NCBI RefSeq assembly: GCF_003970675.1
Contig: NZ_CP034562.1
Location: forward strand, 4,746,001-4,810,000
DNA: 64,000 bases
Direction: 5' to 3'
Source: Flammeovirga pectinis
GTDB taxonomy: Bacteria; Bacteroidota; Bacteroidia; Cytophagales; Flammeovirgaceae
The notes beneath the pieces are model-generated. The model did not search any database and had not been told where the DNA came from. It saw nothing but the letters and a program-made list of their open reading frames with translations. Numbering within the stretch: the first letter of the stretch is position 1; each line of letters starts with the position of its first letter. The translations under genes were made by a program, and so were the position numbers. Below are positions 16,660 through 25,599 of this stretch, one piece after another.

Positions 16660-18429
16660 TTAATGAGTTTTATCAAAATAAACGGTACTGAAATCACGAT
16701 ATTGCATAGGATTATTAGGGAAATCCTCAACATGTCTCTGAATTAGGCGATATCCTTCGTCATACCACAGTACAATAAAGGGTGCATCGGCCATTAAAAT
16801 CTTTTCAGCATTCATAAAATGTACCATTGCTTGGTTCTGATCTATAGAAGCTAATGCTTTTTCATATTCGACATCAAACTTAGGGTTTGAGTAACGAATT
16901 AAGTTTGGCCAAGATTTTTCTTCTGGGTTTTCTGGAAGAGTTTTACCGTAATATGCCCATAAGTAATTTTCTGGACTAGGGTAATCGGCAATCCACGCTA
17001 AACGTAAAAAATCATATCTACCCATTATACTTTTCTCTGCAATCTGAGCAAATGGAGAAATTTTTAATTCAACATTTACATTTAGCTTATCCTTAAGTTG
17101 TTTTTTAACCTCAAGTGCTACGTTACTGTATTGTTCCCCTTCTGTGTTAAGGTCTAAAGTAACCTTAGGAAAACCTTTACCATCAGGGTATCCAGCTTTT
17201 GCTAAATAATACTTTGCAGAATCAATATTCATTTTATAACCTGTGATCTGTTCAATATCATAATTCTTAAATACTGGAGGAGTTATACCGTGATATCCTT
17301 CCATGTATCCTTCTCCATTTAAGATGTATTCTAATATTCTTTGTCTATCAATAGCAAAACTAAAGGCTTTACGAATATTGATGTCTTGAAATACTTTACC
17401 TTGGTTATTCATTGCAAGGAACTGTGTAGACATTTCAGGAATTCTTTGTAGATGATACTTAAAGTTTTCATTTGTCTCATCTGATTCCGTAAGCACATCA
17501 ATAATATCTTCCGTAGGAATTCTGTACATCATGTCCAGCTCTCCTTTTTTAAATTCTAAGAATTCTATTTTTTTATCTTTAATAAAAGAAACTGATATAG
17601 CTTTTAAGAAAGGTAGTTTATTACCAAACTCATCAACACCATGATAATTTTCGTTCTTAGATAAATTAATAGAAATATCTTCATCAACACTTGCTATCTG
17701 GAATGGACCAGTACCAACACATTTAGTTCTCATGTCTTCACCGTAGCTTTCTACAGCTTCTCTAGGAAAGATAAAAGAACCAGGTCTAGCAAGGTTATAT
17801 AAAAACATTGAGTTAGGCTTTAGTAAAGTGATTTCTAGAGTTAAAGCATCAATTACTTTAAAACCGGCAACACCTTCTAAACCTTCAGGAGTTCTAACAA
17901 AAGATAGATTTTCTTTTGTTGCATCATAATATTCAACAGCACCTTTTACTATATCAGTAAATAAATGTGCGTACTGATTATTTCTATTATATGTACAGAT
18001 AAGGTTAAAGTTGTAAACTACATCTTGTGCAGATAGCTTTCTTCCTTTGCCATTTTCAAAACATTTATCGTCGTGGAAATAGACATTATCTTTTAATTTA
18101 AAGGTATAAACGAGTTGATCATCAGATTTTGCATAACTGTCTACCAAACTAGGAACAACCTGTAAAGTCTTTTGATCAAATTTGAATAGCCCTTCATAAA
18201 TTTGAGAAGCAATTCTGTAAGAATAAATATCAATAATACTTAGTGGGTATAAGTTTTTGATATATTCTGATTCGTTTACTCTAAATACTCCTCCGTAAAA
18301 TTTATCACCACTTGTGGGTGTTAGTTTATTTTCTGCATCTTTTTCGTTGTGGTTTGTTGGACCACATCCCATAAATACAGCTAGGATTAAAAAAGAGAAT
18401 GTAATAGCTATCAGCTTTCTCATCTGCAA
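16660..18429 (-). CDS. ABC transporter substrate-binding lipoprotein (family 5, peptide/nickel type)
   Basis: 589-aa SBP_bac_5 protein. The lipobox VFMGC gives a lipidated Cys22. Family segments include YRIASQIYEGLFKFD, VPSLVDSYAKSDDQLVYTFKLKDNVYFHDD, VGTGPFQIAS and DINIRKAFSFAIDRQRIL. Such proteins deliver oligopeptides, nickel or other ligands to Dpp/Opp-type ABC permeases. No permease or ATPase gene is adjacent, so it is an orphan binding protein here and may work with a distant transporter. Start ATG at 18429; the next ATG (residue 3) would serve equally. Single-gene unit with its own strong terminator. Confidence 0.92.
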   Translation of the reverse strand: MQMRKLIAITFSFLILAVFMGCGPTNHNEKDAENKLTPTSGDKFYGGVFRVNESEYIKNLYPLSIIDIYSYRIASQIYEGLFKFDQKTLQVVPSLVDSYAKSDDQLVYTFKLKDNVYFHDDKCFENGKGRKLSAQDVVYNFNLICTYNRNNQYAHLFTDIVKGAVEYYDATKENLSFVRTPEGLEGVAGFKVIDALTLEITLLKPNSMFLYNLARPGSFIFPREAVESYGEDMRTKCVGTGPFQIASVDEDISINLSKNENYHGVDEFGNKLPFLKAISVSFIKDKKIEFLEFKKGELDMMYRIPTEDIIDVLTESDETNENFKYHLQRIPEMSTQFLAMNNQGKVFQDINIRKAFSFAIDRQRILEYILNGEGYMEGYHGITPPVFKNYDIEQITGYKMNIDSAKYYLAKAGYPDGKGFPKVTLDLNTEGEQYSNVALEVKKQLKDKLNVNVELKISPFAQIAEKSIMGRYDFLRLAWIADYPSPENYLWAYYGKTLPENPEEKSWPNLIRYSNPKFDVEYEKALASIDQNQAMVHFMNAEKILMADAPFIVLWYDEGYRLIQRHVEDFPNNPMQYRDFSTVYFDKTH

Positions 18430-18575
18430 TGAATTTTCTATTGTATTACAGCTACATAAATTGTTGTAGCTGGATTCGTACTCTAACCATTTGAAGAAGA
18501 ATACAGTATGTGAGTATAAAAATATTTAAAATAATGATTTATAGCGTATAATTCATGGAATTATTTCTTAAATAA

Positions 18576-19343
18576 TTATTTAAAGTCAATTTCGACGGGA
18601 CAGTGATCCGAATGGTAAGCATCATTATGCAGAAGTGAATTTGTAAGACGATCTGCAAAAGTATCTTGTACCATAAAATAATCAATTCTCCATCCTAAGT
18701 TTTTACCTCTAGCTCCTGCACGGTATGTCCACCAGCTATATTTCCCTGGGTTTTCATCAAATTTTCTAAATGCATCTACAAAACCACCTTCGGTAATAAA
18801 TTTAGTAACCCATTCTCTTTCAGCAGGCTGAAAACCAGAAGTGTTTTTATTGCGATCGGGATTATGTATATCTATAGCTTTATGACAGATATTAAAATCG
18901 CCACAAATGACTAAATTACTGTATTCAGTTTTTAGGTTTGAGATGTATTTAAAATAATCATCTAAGAAATTATATTTAAATTTTTGTCTCTCTTCACCAG
19001 ATGTCCCAGAAGGAAAGTAAGTATTTACTAAGGTAAAATCTTTGAACTCACACAGTATAGTTCGACCTTCAGCATCATACACATCAATTCCCATGCCTAT
19101 TTTAGTAGATTTTGCCTCTACTTTAGAGAAAATTGCAACCCCACTGTAACCTTTTTTTTGTGCAGAGTGCCAATAAACATATTTGTACCCCAATGCCTTG
19201 AATCCCTCAAGGTCAACTTGCTCCTCATTTGCTTTAACTTCCTGAAGACAAATAACATCGGGGTTAATACCTTTTACCCATTCTAATAAGTCTTTTTTAA
19301 TGGCAGCACGTATGCCATTAACATTGTATGATATTACTTTCAT
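18576..19343 (-). CDS. xth: Exodeoxyribonuclease III
   Basis: 255-aa EEP-superfamily AP endonuclease / 3'-5' exonuclease for base-excision repair. Catalytic motifs: the N-terminal SYNVNGIRA (Asn7), LQEVKA with metal ligand Glu35, the GDFNICH loop (Asp-x-Asn), WRIDYFMVQ, and the terminal SDHCPV with catalytic Asp/His. Full family length. One nucleotide separates its ATG from the stop of the upstream 120-aa gene, so the two form an operon. Confidence 0.96.
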   Translation of the reverse strand: MKVISYNVNGIRAAIKKDLLEWVKGINPDVICLQEVKANEEQVDLEGFKALGYKYVYWHSAQKKGYSGVAIFSKVEAKSTKIGMGIDVYDAEGRTILCEFKDFTLVNTYFPSGTSGEERQKFKYNFLDDYFKYISNLKTEYSNLVICGDFNICHKAIDIHNPDRNKNTSGFQPAEREWVTKFITEGGFVDAFRKFDENPGKYSWWTYRAGARGKNLGWRIDYFMVQDTFADRLTNSLLHNDAYHSDHCPVEIDFK

Positions 19344-19344
19344 A

Positions 19345-19707
19345 TTAGTCTAATAGATCTGATTCGTGTTTAAAATATTGAACAACATGCCATCTCATGA
19401 GTTGTTCTTGGGCAAGTAAATCCATTGAAGGAATTTTTTTTATTAATTTCCAATGAGGCCACCCTTCTTTATCAAGTCCTTCTAATTCGTAATAATTAGA
19501 ATAGCTTAATATTTTACATGTTGCAATATGAATAAGATCTTGCTTTTCTTCTTTAGAAAAATGGACAGGGCCTTTCCCTAATTCTTGAATACCTATTAAA
19601 AATAGAATACTATTTAAATCTGCCGGAGCTTTTCCTAATGTCTCTGTTAATGCAGAAAGTAACTGAGTCCATTCAATTTTTAATTGCTCTAATTCTTCGT
19701 TTTCCAC
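19345..19707 (-). CDS. Conserved hypothetical protein upstream of xth
   Basis: 120 aa, soluble, acidic. Recognisable as a small conserved Bacteroidota protein by ILFLIGIQELGKGP, FSKEEKQDLIHIATCKIL, GLDKEGWPHW and a terminal LMRWHVVQYF helix. I know no function. It contains no metal or nucleotide motif. It is the first gene of a two-gene unit with xth (1-nt gap), which at most hints at a housekeeping or repair-related role. Confidence 0.75.
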   Translation of the reverse strand: MENEELEQLKIEWTQLLSALTETLGKAPADLNSILFLIGIQELGKGPVHFSKEEKQDLIHIATCKILSYSNYYELEGLDKEGWPHWKLIKKIPSMDLLAQEQLMRWHVVQYFKHESDLLD

Positions 19708-19812
19708 TATATCTATATTTTAAGCTATTGTATTGTAGCTATATAATTATTGAATAATTTATTTGATCTCGTAACTTACTCAAGTTAACGATACGATTCA
19801 TACAAAAAAACT

Positions 19813-20511
19813 ATGCAAAAGCTTATAAAACTACTCAAAACCATATTTTTTAGTCTATTTCCCGACTTATGTTTTCATTGTAATCAAATGCTTAATGAAG
19901 GGGAGGAAGTGTTATGTTTTCATTGTCATTCAAAACTGCCTGTTTTTGATGGTTGTTGGGTGAATGCTCAGAATAATATAATCACTCAGTTATTTAATCA
20001 TAAGGTAAATTTAAAATATGGTCTAGCTTTTTTCTATTACGAAAATTTTGGTGTTACAAGAAGTTTAATTCATCATCTTAAATATAAAAATCAAGAAGTT
20101 GTAGGTACTTGGATTGTTAATCACTTCGGAGATCTATATAATTCAGCTATAAATGACATTGACTATATCGTACCAATTCCTCTTCATTCTAAAAGAAAAA
20201 AGGAGAGAGGGTACAATCAAGTAGATACTTTTTGTACTGCTTTAAGTGATAAATGGAATATACCTTATATAAAAGAGAACCTCATTCGAAAGAAGTATAC
20301 TAATACGCAGACTAAAAAAACAAGAATGGAAAGGGTTTCTAATCTTAAAAATGTATTTGATGTAAAAAAACAAGAAGTTTTTTCAAATAAACATATACTT
20401 TTAGTAGACGATGTTTTAACTACAGGTTCTACTTTAGAATCAGCAGGTTATGTGTTATTAGATAGTGGAATTAAAAACTTAAGTATACTCACTATTGGCA
20501 TTGTAGTATAA
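19813..20511 (+). CDS. ComF-family phosphoribosyltransferase-like protein
   Basis: 232 aa. An N-terminal zinc-ribbon-like Cys set (Cys20, 23, 35, 38) precedes a type I PRTase fold. The PRPP loop is LLVDDVLTTGSTL near residues 197-210 and the upstream conserved segment is VPIPLHSKRKKERGYNQ. ComF proteins of naturally competent bacteria help ssDNA uptake, but in Bacteroidota the gene is widespread without proven competence. The enzymatic substrate is unknown. It stands alone and is divergent from the xth operon. Confidence 0.9.
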   Translation: MQKLIKLLKTIFFSLFPDLCFHCNQMLNEGEEVLCFHCHSKLPVFDGCWVNAQNNIITQLFNHKVNLKYGLAFFYYENFGVTRSLIHHLKYKNQEVVGTWIVNHFGDLYNSAINDIDYIVPIPLHSKRKKERGYNQVDTFCTALSDKWNIPYIKENLIRKKYTNTQTKKTRMERVSNLKNVFDVKKQEVFSNKHILLVDDVLTTGSTLESAGYVLLDSGIKNLSILTIGIVV

Positions 20512-20548
20512 ATATTAACGCTTATTATTAATAAATAAACCCTTTTCA

Positions 20549-20580
20549 TTTGGTTGGTTAATATAAAAACTCTACTTTTG
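20549..20580 (+). promoter_or_regulatory. Promoter of tRNA-fMet
   Basis: TTTG at 20549-20552 (-33), 20-nt spacer, TACTTTTG at 20573-20580, an exact fit to the Bacteroidota -7 element TAnnTTTG. Start of transcription is expected near 20586-20590, about 12-16 nt before the mature tRNA. The clearest promoter in the window. Confidence 0.8.
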
Positions 20581-20601
20581 CAGAGCATTTAAGAAAAACA
20601 G

Positions 20602-20677
<76 letters not shown>

Positions 20678-20680
20678 AGT

Positions 20681-20711
20681 AAGGCTAGTCTAATTTTAGA
20701 TTAGCCTTTTT
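20681..20711 (+). terminator. Terminator of tRNA-fMet
   Basis: Stem AAGGCTAGTCTAA (20681-20693) / TTAGATTAGCCTT (20696-20708) with one G-T pair, then a T-run. It begins 4 nt after the tRNA. Confidence 0.85.
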
Positions 20712-21017
20712 CTTTTTCTTAAATATCAAAAAAGCAGTTAAAGAGGAAGTTACGCTTTGTTTGTCTAACCTGTTAAAACAAACACCTCATCTTTAAGCTA
20801 TGCACTACAACTTAGATTATGTGTATTCCACAAATCGGGTTTGTATCTTAGAGTATGTTTGAATACTGTTTTTGAAGTTAATCCTACCTTTTATTGAATC
20901 ATCTTCATTATATATTCCATTCAGACTCTTAATAAAATTAATTGACTTGAACTTTCATATGCTTGTTTTCGTCAATTAGTTATAAATGTTCCTTAGTTTT
21001 TAGATAAAAGTAGATCC
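20712..21017. other. Intergenic region between tRNA-fMet and nusB
   Basis: About 300 nt with no convincing frame, repeat or RNA structure. The nusB promoter should lie here, but I see no exact TAnnTTTG element with a well-spaced TTTG. Confidence 0.5.
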
Positions 21018-22202
21018 ATGCTAAATAGAAGATTATTACGCATTAAAATAATGCAAAGCGTCTATGCTTTCAAGCAAAGTAAAGCATCAAATAAAGAATT
21101 GACTTTAGATACAATTAGGGATGAATTCCGAGAAGAGTTCTTAGAATTTGGACAAGAGGAAAAAGCAAGAATTGATGAAGAACAAGCTAAAGTAATAGAA
21201 TACTTTACAAATTATCTTAATGAAGATACGGAAGCTTCTACAGAAGAATTGGATGTAAAACTGCTTAAAGTAGCATCTAAAGCTAAGAACCATTACGAGC
21301 AATTAGTAATTAAAGATGAAAATGACTTCAAGAAAAAGATGGTCATTGAAACGGAGCAATTATTTACTAAATACCTTAAAATTCTTTCTTACTTAATAGA
21401 TATCTCTGAGTTATCTAAAAAAGAGCTTGAAAGAAAAATAGAGAAGAACGCAAGAAATATTGAACTTGATCAAAAATTTGTTGATTGGTTCTATAACAAT
21501 AAAGCATTTACAGTTCTTAGAGAAGATGAAGTTTTGATGGAGTTGTTGTCAAAACATAAATTAAGAAGAATTGAAGATGACGAAAAAGTCTTAGAATGGC
21601 TTAGAGTTTTAAAGCGTGATGAAGATTTAATTACTGCTATTGAGGAGCTTACAAAAGACTCTTCAACTTTTGAAACTCATCTAGAAATTTTACGTTTAAT
21701 AGTAAGAGACTTCATCTTTAAAAATGAGATAATAGAGTCGTCTTTTGAAGCAGAAGATTTGAACTGGTCTGAGAATAAACGCATACTGAGAAGTATGGTA
21801 TTAAAGACTGTGAAAAATATTTCTGAAGATAAGGCAACAGAAATTTTATCTATCTCTAAAAACTGGGAAGAGGATAAAGAGTTTTTTGAAGAGCTTTTCA
21901 GCTTAACACTTAGCCAAGAAGAAAACTTTAAAGATATTATCGCCAATAAGTCTAAAAAGTGGGCTATAGATCGAATTGCAAAAGTTGATAGTATACTAAT
22001 TAATATGGCATTAGCTGAAATGTTAAATTTCAGAAATATACCTGTAAAAGTTACAATCAACGAGTTTATTGAGATCTCTAAGCAATATAGTACACCAAAA
22101 AGTTGGCAGTTTATTAATGGTATGTTAGATTCAATTTCTGAAGAATTACAATCGGAAGGAAAAATCAAGAAAAGTGGAAAAGGTCTACTGGATAACAAAT
22201 AA
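21018..22202 (+). CDS. nusB: Transcription antitermination factor NusB, long form
   Basis: 394 aa. The C-terminal third (about 240-380) carries the NusB fold: WAIDRIAKVDSILINMALAEML, then IPVKVTINEFIEISKQYSTPKSWQFINGMLD. NusB with NusE (S10) binds boxA RNA in rRNA antitermination complexes. The N-terminus MLNRRLLRIKIMQSVYA also fits the NusB start. The family's classical length is about 140 aa. Here a charged, helical insertion separates the first helix from the core, as in other Bacteroidota homologues of 300-plus residues. It heads a unit with ytxH (20-nt gap). Confidence 0.93.
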   Translation: MLNRRLLRIKIMQSVYAFKQSKASNKELTLDTIRDEFREEFLEFGQEEKARIDEEQAKVIEYFTNYLNEDTEASTEELDVKLLKVASKAKNHYEQLVIKDENDFKKKMVIETEQLFTKYLKILSYLIDISELSKKELERKIEKNARNIELDQKFVDWFYNNKAFTVLREDEVLMELLSKHKLRRIEDDEKVLEWLRVLKRDEDLITAIEELTKDSSTFETHLEILRLIVRDFIFKNEIIESSFEAEDLNWSENKRILRSMVLKTVKNISEDKATEILSISKNWEEDKEFFEELFSLTLSQEENFKDIIANKSKKWAIDRIAKVDSILINMALAEMLNFRNIPVKVTINEFIEISKQYSTPKSWQFINGMLDSISEELQSEGKIKKSGKGLLDNK

Positions 22203-22222
22203 TTAAACATATTGACTTTAAC

Positions 22223-22549
22223 ATGGCAAAGAACGGAGGAAATTCATTTTTAGGTTTTGTTGCAGGAGCTGCTGCAGGTGCTTTATTAGGTGTTCTTTTT
22301 GCACCAGATAAAGGAAAAAATACTAGAGAACGTTTAACGTTTAAATTAGATAAATATCGAGAAGATTTAGAAGATCTTGTTGAAGATTTATTAGAAGAAA
22401 GAAAAGTAGCTGTAACTGCCGCTAAGTCTGAAGGACAGCGTGTAATAGATGATGCTATTAAGCATGCAGAAGAATTAATGGGAGAAGTTGATGCTTTAAA
22501 AGAGCGTATTGCAACTCCAGCATTGGATGAAGAAGAAGAAGATAAATAA
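22223..22549 (+). CDS. YtxH domain-containing protein
   Basis: 108 aa. A glycine/alanine-rich N-terminal membrane segment (about 7-28: FLGFVAGAAAGALLGVLFAPDKG) followed by a charged helical tail rich in Glu, Asp and Lys is the diagnostic YtxH arrangement, often linked to general stress responses. It is probably anchored in the inner membrane with the tail in the cytoplasm. It sits 20 nt after nusB and before a strong terminator. Confidence 0.88.
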   Translation: MAKNGGNSFLGFVAGAAAGALLGVLFAPDKGKNTRERLTFKLDKYREDLEDLVEDLLEERKVAVTAAKSEGQRVIDDAIKHAEELMGEVDALKERIATPALDEEEEDK

Positions 22550-22570
22550 ATTCTCTTTTCAGATTTCATT

Positions 22571-22606
22571 AAAAGGCAAGGAAGATCTTACTTCTTTGCC
22601 TTTTTT
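22571..22606 (+). terminator. Terminator of the nusB-ytxH unit
   Basis: AAAAGGCAA (22571-22579) pairs with TTGCCTTTT (22596-22604); the inner GAAG/CTTC extends the stem. T-run follows. Confidence 0.85.
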
Positions 22607-22674
22607 AGTTTAAAGTGATTATTATTGTAATTAAATTGACAAATAATAATAAAATGTCTTAATAGATTACTCAA

Positions 22675-23148
22675 ATGAAATTAATCAAATCATTATCAAT
22701 ACTTGTAGTTATGGCTACAATGTTAATTTCTTGTGGTGAAGAAAAAAAATCTTCTTCAACAGAGAAATCTGCGGCTGTATCTACAGCTTCTACTACTAAA
22801 GCAAGTACAGGGCCTTTAGCTAAATTTAATTTCGAAGAAAAAGAATTTAACTTTGGTGAAATCACAGAAGGTGATAAGGTAACGCATGTATTTAATTATA
22901 CAAATCAAGGTGAGGTGCCTTTAACAATCACTAATGTTAGAACAACATGTGGTTGTACTGCTCCTGATTGGGATAGAAAGCCTCTAGCACCTGGAGAGAC
23001 TGCTAAATTGACTGTTACTTTTAATAGTGCACATAAAAAAGGAACTCAAGTAAAAAGAGTTACTATTCAGGCCAATGTAGAAGACGGTATGGATGTAGTA
23101 ACTATTAGAGCTAAAGTGAACCCTAAAGCAGAGAAAGGAACAATGTAA
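22675..23148 (+). CDS. DUF1573 lipoprotein
   Basis: 157 aa. Lipoprotein signal with lipobox LISC (lipidated Cys20), then a Ser/Thr/Ala-rich linker (about 25-47). The DUF1573 beta-sandwich follows: FNFGEITEGDKVTHVFNYTN, TITNVRTTCGCTAPDW, and a TVTFNSAHKKGTQVKRVTI segment. The two vicinal cysteines of TTCGC are conserved in the family. DUF1573 proteins are abundant in Bacteroidota and have an ASPM/SPD-2/Hydin-like fold; function unknown. It stands alone between two terminators. A paralogue without lipobox is at 55725-56114. Confidence 0.9.
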   Translation: MKLIKSLSILVVMATMLISCGEEKKSSSTEKSAAVSTASTTKASTGPLAKFNFEEKEFNFGEITEGDKVTHVFNYTNQGEVPLTITNVRTTCGCTAPDWDRKPLAPGETAKLTVTFNSAHKKGTQVKRVTIQANVEDGMDVVTIRAKVNPKAEKGTM

Positions 23149-23178
23149 TTTGTTTTCTTTTGGATCTTTCACAAAAAA

Positions 23179-23213
23179 AAACCTCTATTAGGGTAGTTCC
23201 CTAGTAGAGGTTT
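23179..23213 (+). terminator. Terminator of the DUF1573 lipoprotein gene
   Basis: AAACCTCTA (23179-23187) / TAGAGGTTT (23205-23213), extended by inner AGGG/CCCT pairing, then TGTATTTTT. Confidence 0.8.
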
Positions 23214-23293
23214 GTATTTTTGTAGCAAAGCATAAGAAAGGTTGTATCTACAGCTTAATTATAAAAGAATTTTGAAATTTAATTAACAATAAA

Positions 23294-23635
23294 ATGAACG
23301 TTTTAAACAACATTCTACTTCAACTTCCAGGTGGAGGAGATTCAGCACAAATTATGAACTTAGTATTTATCGTAGGTATGGTTGCGGTATTTTATTTCTT
23401 TATGATTCGTCCACAACAAAAGAAACAAAAAGATCAGCAAAAATTTTCTGACGCTGTTAAGAAAGGGCAAATGGTTGTTACTGTAAGTGGTTTACATGGT
23501 AAAGTTTATGAAGTAAATAATACTACAGTAGTTTTAGAAATTGATAGAGGAGTAAAAGTAACTTTTGAAAAATCTTCTATCTCTGCTGAAAACACAAATA
23601 TTGTTTTTGGACCTAAAAAAGATAAAAAGGACTAA
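23294..23635 (+). CDS. yajC: Preprotein translocase subunit YajC
   Basis: 113-aa inner-membrane accessory subunit of the SecDF-YajC complex. One membrane helix (about 20-39: MNLVFIVGMVAVFYFFMIRP) followed immediately by the hallmark RPQQKKQKDQQKF and a small cytoplasmic domain with KGQMVVTVSGLHGKV. Full length for the family. secDF is not in the window. A strong terminator follows, so it is probably monocistronic. Confidence 0.96.
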   Translation: MNVLNNILLQLPGGGDSAQIMNLVFIVGMVAVFYFFMIRPQQKKQKDQQKFSDAVKKGQMVVTVSGLHGKVYEVNNTTVVLEIDRGVKVTFEKSSISAENTNIVFGPKKDKKD

Positions 23636-23721
23636 TCTCCATTTTAATATTAAGGTGACCAATAATTTTGAAAATATTTTTAGTGTTTGATAATTATTCG
23701 TGATAAACCTTACTATCTTGT

Positions 23722-23759
23722 AAACCGTAGCATAAAATATATTTATGTTACGGTTTTTT
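23722..23759 (+). terminator. Terminator of yajC
   Basis: AAACCGTA + CATAAA (23722-23736) pairs with TTTATG + TACGGTTT (23742-23756), one mismatch, followed by six T. Its position argues that the next gene starts at 23807, not at upstream TTG codons. Confidence 0.85.
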
Positions 23760-23806
23760 ATTTTTCTAAAGATATTATAGCATTATTCAGTAGGTTAAAA
23801 ATAGAT

Positions 23807-24844
23807 ATGCCTAATAGAAAATACCATATTCCAGACTTTCCGAAACTCATTAAATGGGTAGAAGAAAAATTAAATAATTTTGTAGAGAATAGTACATTCT
23901 TACAAGATATAAAAACATGGGATTGGAGTGCTATGATTGTTTGTTTCATGACAGCATTTATCTTTTGGGTCTTTCATTCTCTAAACGAAGATCACACTTC
24001 TACAATAGAAATTCCCGTTATCGTAAAAGTAAATGAGGAAAATGTTGTAGCCTTACAAGAGCCTCCTAAATACGTTAGTGTAAATGCAACAGGAAACGGA
24101 TGGACACTTTTAAGTAAGTCTTTAAGAATAGGGAATAGTAAGCTTAATATTAATCTTGAAGACCCAGTGTCTGTAAAATATCTTGCAGGTAAAGTTTTAC
24201 TAAAAGAATTATCACAGGTATTAAAAGGATTAAAAGTAAATTATATCCTAGAAGATACATTGGCTTTTGATTACGATACGCTTACCAATAAAAAACTAGC
24301 AGTTAAGATTGATACAACTTCTTTTCATTTTCAGAATGGATATAGGAGAGTAGGTAATATTAATGTAATACCTGATAGTGTAATATTTAGAGGACCAAGT
24401 ACAGAATTAGCAAGGTTCCCTAATAACCTGTTGTTAGCATCAGAAGATGCTCAGCCAATAGCAGAAAATTTAAACGAATATATTCCAATAGAAATCCCAG
24501 GTAATAATGATAAAAGATTAATTGTTTCTCAATATGATGAAGTGAAAGTATCTTTTAATGTGTTCTATTTTATTTCTTCTACAGAGAAAGCAAAACTGTT
24601 AAAAGTTAATTTCCCAGAAGAAGAAGTAATAGAAAAATTTTCATTAGTACCTGATGATGTGTATATTAGTTATATTATTAGAGAAGACCTTATTAATAAT
24701 ATAGACTCAATACCTGTAGTTGTTGACTACAAGGATATTAATTGGGCAGACTCAACGGTAACACCAAAGGTGTTTTTAGATAACGATAATTACGAGAATA
24801 TTTTATTATCACCAAAGTACTTAAGAGTACAAAAAGTTAATTAA
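23807..24844 (+). CDS. YbbR/CdaR-like membrane-anchored protein
   Basis: 345 aa. A cytoplasmic N-terminus, one membrane helix (about 41-60: WSAMIVCFMTAFIFWVFHSL), then extracytoplasmic YbbR-like beta repeats, e.g. TIEIPVIVKVNEENVVALQEPPKYV and VIPDSVIFRGPSTEL. In Firmicutes CdaR regulates the diadenylate cyclase CdaA. No cyclase gene is adjacent here, and in Bacteroidota the relatives lie between yajC and coaE, as here. I start at ATG 23807, because the longer in-frame extension (TTG 23687) would run through the yajC terminator. Overlaps nothing; coaE follows after 6 nt, so they form an operon. Confidence 0.82.
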   Translation: MPNRKYHIPDFPKLIKWVEEKLNNFVENSTFLQDIKTWDWSAMIVCFMTAFIFWVFHSLNEDHTSTIEIPVIVKVNEENVVALQEPPKYVSVNATGNGWTLLSKSLRIGNSKLNINLEDPVSVKYLAGKVLLKELSQVLKGLKVNYILEDTLAFDYDTLTNKKLAVKIDTTSFHFQNGYRRVGNINVIPDSVIFRGPSTELARFPNNLLLASEDAQPIAENLNEYIPIEIPGNNDKRLIVSQYDEVKVSFNVFYFISSTEKAKLLKVNFPEEEVIEKFSLVPDDVYISYIIREDLINNIDSIPVVVDYKDINWADSTVTPKVFLDNDNYENILLSPKYLRVQKVN

Positions 24845-24850
24845 TAAGCC

Positions 24851-25453
24851 ATGCAAGTAGGAATTACTGGTGGAATAGGTGCTGGCAAAAGTTATATCTG
24901 TAGAATTTTTAAAGTATTAGGAGCTCCAATCTACAATGCAGATATTCAGGCCAAAATGTTAATGCGAGAAGACCCTAAAATTATCAAAGAAATCATTTCA
25001 GTGTTTGGTAAAGATGCATATCTTCAAAACGGAATGCTGAACAGACCTTTCTTAGCTCGCCAAATATTTTCTGATAAGAGAAAATTAGAAACCATGAATA
25101 GCATCGTCCACCCAAGAGTAGCAGACCATTATAATGATTGGGTTAGAATTGAATTACAAATACATCCTTATGTTGTTAAAGAAGCAGCTTTGATGTTTAC
25201 AAATGGTAATTATAAAAAACTTGATAAAGTAATAGTGGTTGACGCTCCAATAGAAAAAAGGGTTCAACGTGTTTTGGAAAGAGATCATCGTCCAAAAAAT
25301 CAAATTGAAGATATAATTAATAAACAGCAAGGAGAAGAAAAGTTATTTAATCTTGCCGATATAAAATTACAAAATGATGATTCTTCATTATTAATTCCAG
25401 AAATTATTAACCTTCATAGGTCATTTAGCAACTATGAAATTTTAGTAAAATAA
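24851..25453 (+). CDS. coaE: Dephospho-CoA kinase
   Basis: 200-aa P-loop kinase performing the last step of coenzyme A synthesis (3'-phosphorylation of dephospho-CoA). Walker A GGIGAGKS at residues 7-14, followed by the conserved VLGAPIYNADI, the IVHPRV segment, and the lid region with RVLERDHR. The family's VVxPLLFE segment is replaced by VKEAALMFTNG, typical of Bacteroidota. Last gene of the unit with the YbbR-like gene, ending at a clear terminator. Confidence 0.95.
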   Translation: MQVGITGGIGAGKSYICRIFKVLGAPIYNADIQAKMLMREDPKIIKEIISVFGKDAYLQNGMLNRPFLARQIFSDKRKLETMNSIVHPRVADHYNDWVRIELQIHPYVVKEAALMFTNGNYKKLDKVIVVDAPIEKRVQRVLERDHRPKNQIEDIINKQQGEEKLFNLADIKLQNDDSSLLIPEIINLHRSFSNYEILVK

Positions 25454-25482
25454 GGTTAATCATTGATGAATTTTTAAAAATA

Positions 25483-25526
25483 GGCTGAAAATTATAGGTA
25501 ATTCACTGTAATTTTCAGTCTTTTTT
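25483..25526 (+). terminator. Terminator of coaE unit
   Basis: GGCTGAAAATTA (25483-25494) / TAATTTTCAGTC (25509-25520) with one G-T pair, then six T. Confidence 0.85.
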
Positions 25527-25599
25527 GTACAAGTAGATTTTTTTTAGACTTGAATTGATTACTTTCGCGCTATAATCACTAAAACAAAGATTATCAACT

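Noticed and set aside
21677..22569. Two leftward frames of 177 and 134 aa antisense to nusB and ytxH
   Set aside because: No recognisable motif, and both sense genes are well supported.
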